In this document: piece after piece, positions 60,490 to 64,000 of the stretch
Layout of the letters: each line of letters begins with the position of its first letter
Numbering within the stretch: position 1 is the first letter of the stretch
NCBI GenBank assembly: GCA_943735955.1
Contig: OX030959.1
Coordinates: 10,464,824-10,528,823, forward strand
Length of the DNA stretch: 64,000 bases
From: Piscicola geometra
Taxonomy: Eukaryota; Annelida; Clitellata; Hirudinida; Piscicolidae
Direction: 5' to 3'
The notes under the pieces: generated by a model
Seen by the model: the letters and a program-made list of their open reading frames with translations, nothing else
Database searches by the model: none
What the model was told of the DNA's origin: nothing
Made by a program: the position numbers and the translations under genes

Positions 60490-62275
60490 GTACCATTGGT
60501 ACATTAGGTTATTTCATGAATGTTTAATACTGGAAGTTGGTACTTTTGATAAAAACCCCTTCCCCCCACACCCAAAAAACTAAATCGAAGATTTAGGCTT
60601 AAGCCTCAGCGTTTACAAGTAAAAAGAAATCATTAGATAATTTAATTTACTCAAATTTTACGATAATAAGGTTACAAAATATAATAGTTTATATAATATA
60701 ATATTATAAATATTATTTAAAAAATATGTTTGCCGCCCACACTAAACTGGGTTTCAGCAGTGTCATGAATAAAGTGTTGCAATTGGTTGAAACGGATATA
60801 AGGATATATCAGGTTTAAAAAGTTTAATGGTAGAAAAAAACGTTTATAAAAAAATTTCTAGCTTAGTTGGACATGCACGTGTCTTCAGCTGGTGGCTCTC
60901 GAGCTCAGCCAAACCCTGGAACAGATTCAATGAGTTTCTTCTCTGCCTTGAGAAAAGAATGGTATCCAGTGGGCGGCTGTTTTTTCTACAAAAACAAAAA
61001 GTTTGGTTTTTTCCAAAGCAAAAACAGTTTTTATTCACCACTTCAGTGATCTCATTGATTTTTCAAGCCAGAACCCACAGATAAACAATCGCCTAGCCTG
61101 TCTAGTCAGAGAAGTTATAGAGCCTTTCTATTTCTAGTTGTTTTGGTGCTGTTTGCCTGCTTGGATGATCACTTGGTGTCAGAAGCAGCAATTGAGCACT
61201 TGGAGTAAATTTACAAGTATATTTCTTTTATGCAGCCCCATCTCAAGACAGTTTTAGATAGGCAAAAGAGAGACTAGGACATTGATGAAGAAGCCTTACC
61301 TATGGAGTACCCAATCAGTGAGCAGGCTTCTGAAATCGATGACAGTCTTGCTCACAATCTTAGAATAGAGAAGCAGTGTGGTAAGGTAAACCATAGACTA
61401 AAAAACTAGTAAATTGAATACATTCACTAGATCCATCATCCTATAAAAAAGCCAACAGCCTAGAGAGGGACAGATCCCGTCTTTCGGAAGCTTCAAATGT
61501 AAAGCAAAAAAACAGTTTTTTACTAGAGTAAAAGAAAAAAAACCTAAGTTTTTTAAAAAAGATTTTTTTTGGAAATTGGTTTATAGAAAGAAGCGAAAAA
61601 GACTTGAACTTTTATGCCTGTTGAAATCAAAGATGATCCTTTCACTGAAAATAAAAAAGTTGTAAAAAAAATTATAAATGAAAGTATGAACCAAGAAAGA
61701 TTAAAATATAAAAAAAACAAATAAGTTTGAAAAAGTTTTTTAAAATGTGTTTATTTAGTGATCAAAAGGTTTAACATCTCTCATTTAAATATAATATAAT
61801 TTTATCTTAGAGAACTAAGCATCAATCTTGGGAACCTAGTTGCTCAAGATGGAATTTTTAGTGTTCATGTTTAAAGTAATTTTTTTTATTTTTTATGTTT
61901 GAGTTCACATAACTAGACAAGATATCAACATAATGGCCGGATAAATTCTAATTTAAATTATTTCTTATGCAATTGAGCTATGAGTAGCAACCCTAATCGA
62001 CTTATGCAAAAAGTGAATTTTACAGTAAACTTATAAAAAAGTCTTACAATTTAAATTGTGCCTTATTCTATCAAAATCAAAAAGCAAGTGCATGAAAGAC
62101 AATTTTATTATCTTTTAAATCAGTATTCCATCAATAAATTATATATTATGTAAGCTTTCAAATAAAAGGATTTAAATCAAAATATCCCTCGTAACATTAT
62201 AAAGCTATAATTTTGCAGCTGCTACTTTTTATACGTACTTATTCATTTCTTAATTCGCTAACTAAAGAATTACGC
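60490..62275. other. Mostly unassigned; contains an R3 copy
   Basis: 61,830-62,000 matches R3 (33,390-33,530 plus 34,265-34,310) without the SINE insertion. A GC-richer stretch at 60,865-61,400 reads GTDSMSFFSALRKEWYPVGG and then DEEALPMEYPISEQASEIDD in broken frames; no family recognised, possibly a degraded transposon ORF. Confidence 0.4.
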
Positions 62276-62379
62276 ATAATATTGAATAAATATTAAGTGC
62301 GAAGCCAGAAAACTTGAAGCAAAGCTTTAAACTTAGTAATTCGGGAATCAAAAAAGATAGTTTTTACTTAAGAAAGTTG

Positions 62380-62492
62380 TTGAAAAAGTGGATCTCCGCG
62401 CTTGGACACCCCTGCCTTCATATAAACATATACTCATATAGTTTGATTGGCCCAGCGTTGATTAGTATGCATGCATTTGATTGGTCCACCAA
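62380..62492 (+). repeat. Inverted repeat block I, left copy
   Basis: Contains ggatctccgcgcttgga, cccagcgtt and two attgg (CCAAT-box complement) motifs about 40 bp apart. Reverse complement at 63,711-63,818. Confidence 0.85.
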
Positions 62493-62594
62493 ACATAAAA
62501 TGCACATACACACAAGCACACATCCATAACAATTATTAAAGACAAGTTTCCAATGTTTAAATAGCTGTTTGGTAAAAAAACGGTAATGCTATAG

Positions 62595-62720
62595 GCAAAA
62601 TGAAATACTTTAAATTTTGCCTATGACTTTTAGTGCTCTGACCAATATTATGCCACAACTTTTTTATTGAATAATTTCACATAATATTTTAAAATTTATA
62701 AAAAATGTTTTACTAGTATT
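62595..62720 (+). repeat. Direct repeat block J, copy 1
   Basis: Shares gacttttagt-ctctgaccaatattatgcca and atttcacataatattt with 63,203-63,345. Confidence 0.8.
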
Positions 62721-63202
62721 ATGGTGAAAAATATCTTATAAATTTAAAATATTTATTTCACCAAGTATTAAGTATTTCACGTAAAAGATAGTGCATCAAT
62801 TGTTTTTATTCTCGAAAACCATCCCACTGAGAGAGTATGTTCCTTCCTTATTGAATAAGGCTTATTCATTCTCACTCATTTAACAACAACAAAATTTAAA
62901 AGACTAGAAGAGATTTGAGCTAAAGAAAACCAAGCACATCCCATATGCACCAGCAGAAGCAGAAGAGACCAGTCAAGAGAATGGAGCAGCCTATGGCCTG
63001 TTGGTTTTTGAAGTGACTTGCCCACTAACAGTGAAATAGGTATTTTTTTCAACATTATGACACTGTTTTATAATTTTTTCAAACCCATTATCAACCTAAT
63101 TTAACCACCTATTTTGAATCATGGTAGCTGACATTGATAAAAAGATGATTTAAAATAAAACATGTCAGGACTATCCAAGAAGAAATATTCTGACTGCTGA
63201 TA
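62721..63202. other. Unassigned sequence between the J repeats
   Basis: No coding or element signature recognised. Confidence 0.45.
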
Positions 63203-63345
63203 GGCAAAAGAAAATACTTTAAAATTATGAAACATTTACCCACATATTATTAGTAAAACATGCTGATGACTTTTAGTCCTCTGACCAATATTATGCCAAC
63301 ATTTTTTTAGTGAACAATTTCACATAATATTTTTACATTTTTAAC
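63203..63345 (+). repeat. Direct repeat block J, copy 2
   Basis: As copy 1, starting ggcaaaagaaaatacttt, with a 20-30 bp insertion after the first 25 bp. Confidence 0.8.
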
Positions 63346-63710
63346 ATATCGAGTTTAATAAAGTGGTAAAAACATAATTTTCAAACGACATGTGAACAGA
63401 TTTGAATTTGTTGAAGCTGCAAAGGATATGCTGCAAATTAGAGCAATAAATCATTTCGATGGAATTTTTTCGCCTTTGATTGTTTCTTTCTTTTTCATTC
63501 AGGTCATAATAATATTCTAGAAGTAAATAAGCCATAATTTTTGTTCATTTTGCGATATATCTCGTATCAAATAGTTGCCGAAATATATTTAAAAAATATG
63601 GCCGCCTTTATTTATCATTATTTTCATGTCTTACATACATCAGCTGATATTAGTAAATAAACTGTGTCGTTAGCTATAAAATGTTAATCTTAAAGCTGCG
63701 TAATATATGT

Positions 63711-63818
63711 TTTAGTGACCAATCAAAGTCATGCATATATTAACGCTGGGCCAATCAAACTACTTATAAATGTATGGGTTTGTATGAAGGCGGGGGTCTC
63801 CAAGCGCGGAGATCCGAA
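63711..63818 (-). repeat. Inverted repeat block I, right copy
   Basis: Reverse complement of 62,380-62,492 over about 105 bp, roughly 85% identical by eye, keeping tccaagcgcggagatcc, aacgctgggccaatcaaac and the second ccaatcaaa. Confidence 0.85.
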
Positions 63819-64000
63819 AAGGTATATGTTATACTCAATAAAAGTCTGTAAAAAAATTATAAAAAACATTTTTGATTTCATTATCTACAGCACGAAACAG
63901 CTCAAACACACCAACTAACATACGATTTACAAAAATGTTGTCGACTAGTGTAATTAAAGTATTGAACAATTATTTTTGGATCTGTGTACAAAACGAATCA

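Overview
The window is AT-rich nuclear DNA from an animal, probably an invertebrate. It has spliced exons with GT-AG introns, tRNA-derived SINEs, L2/Rex1-, CR1/Jockey- and RTE-like LINEs, many hAT transposons with 8-bp target-site duplications (TSDs), one piggyBac-like relic, and long microsatellites. No ribosome-binding sites, operons, rRNA or convincing functional tRNA are visible. The species cannot be fixed from sequence alone. Three TTAGGG-like units at about 36,056-36,079 fit an animal with TTAGGG telomeres but do not prove it.

The one host gene I can support runs on the minus strand from about 52,601 to 4,391. I assembled it by eye as 15 short exons. Together they encode about 520 residues that run colinear with the central modulatory region of inositol 1,4,5-trisphosphate receptors (IP3R/ITPR), roughly mammalian residues 850-1,500. 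Every neighbouring exon pair joins in phase and nearly all sites have a GT donor and AG acceptor. The N-terminal ligand-binding exons and the C-terminal channel exons must lie outside the window. About 97% of the gene span is intron, and nearly all of that intron is transposon.

Layout by position. 1-3,600: tandem 20-mer, rearranged hAT-D element, repeat R1, LINE scrap. 3,640-5,690: solo hAT-F end, exon 15, SINE-A, other scraps. 5,820-10,800: two LINEs, the second split by a 1-kb foldback element. 11,600-13,800: exons 14, 13 and 12. 14,500-19,740: SINE-B, R1 with hAT-D inserted, SINE-A with hAT-E inserted. 19,850-22,385: piggyBac relic and LINEs, then exon 11. 23,181-27,664: hAT-F1 with a second hAT-D nested in it. 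Then exon 10, a 19-bp minisatellite, a nearly full-length L2/Rex1 LINE, a 735-bp SINE, exon 9, a large nested transposon block, exon 8, another LINE, exon 7, a second nested block, and exons 6 to 1 at 49,705-52,601 packed among (CA)n, (ATG)n and (GATGATGAC)n tracts. 52,749-60,000: SINE, hAT-H carrying a LINE, and hAT-F2 carrying a second 735-bp SINE. The rest is mostly unassigned, with palindromes and repeated blocks.

Several insertions come with an uninterrupted paralogous site elsewhere in the same window, so their order can be read directly: hAT-D into hAT-F, hAT-D into R1, hAT-G into hAT-F, and the 735-bp SINE into hAT-F. Most transposon coding sequence is broken by stops and frameshifts. 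No complete, intact transposase or LINE frame was seen.
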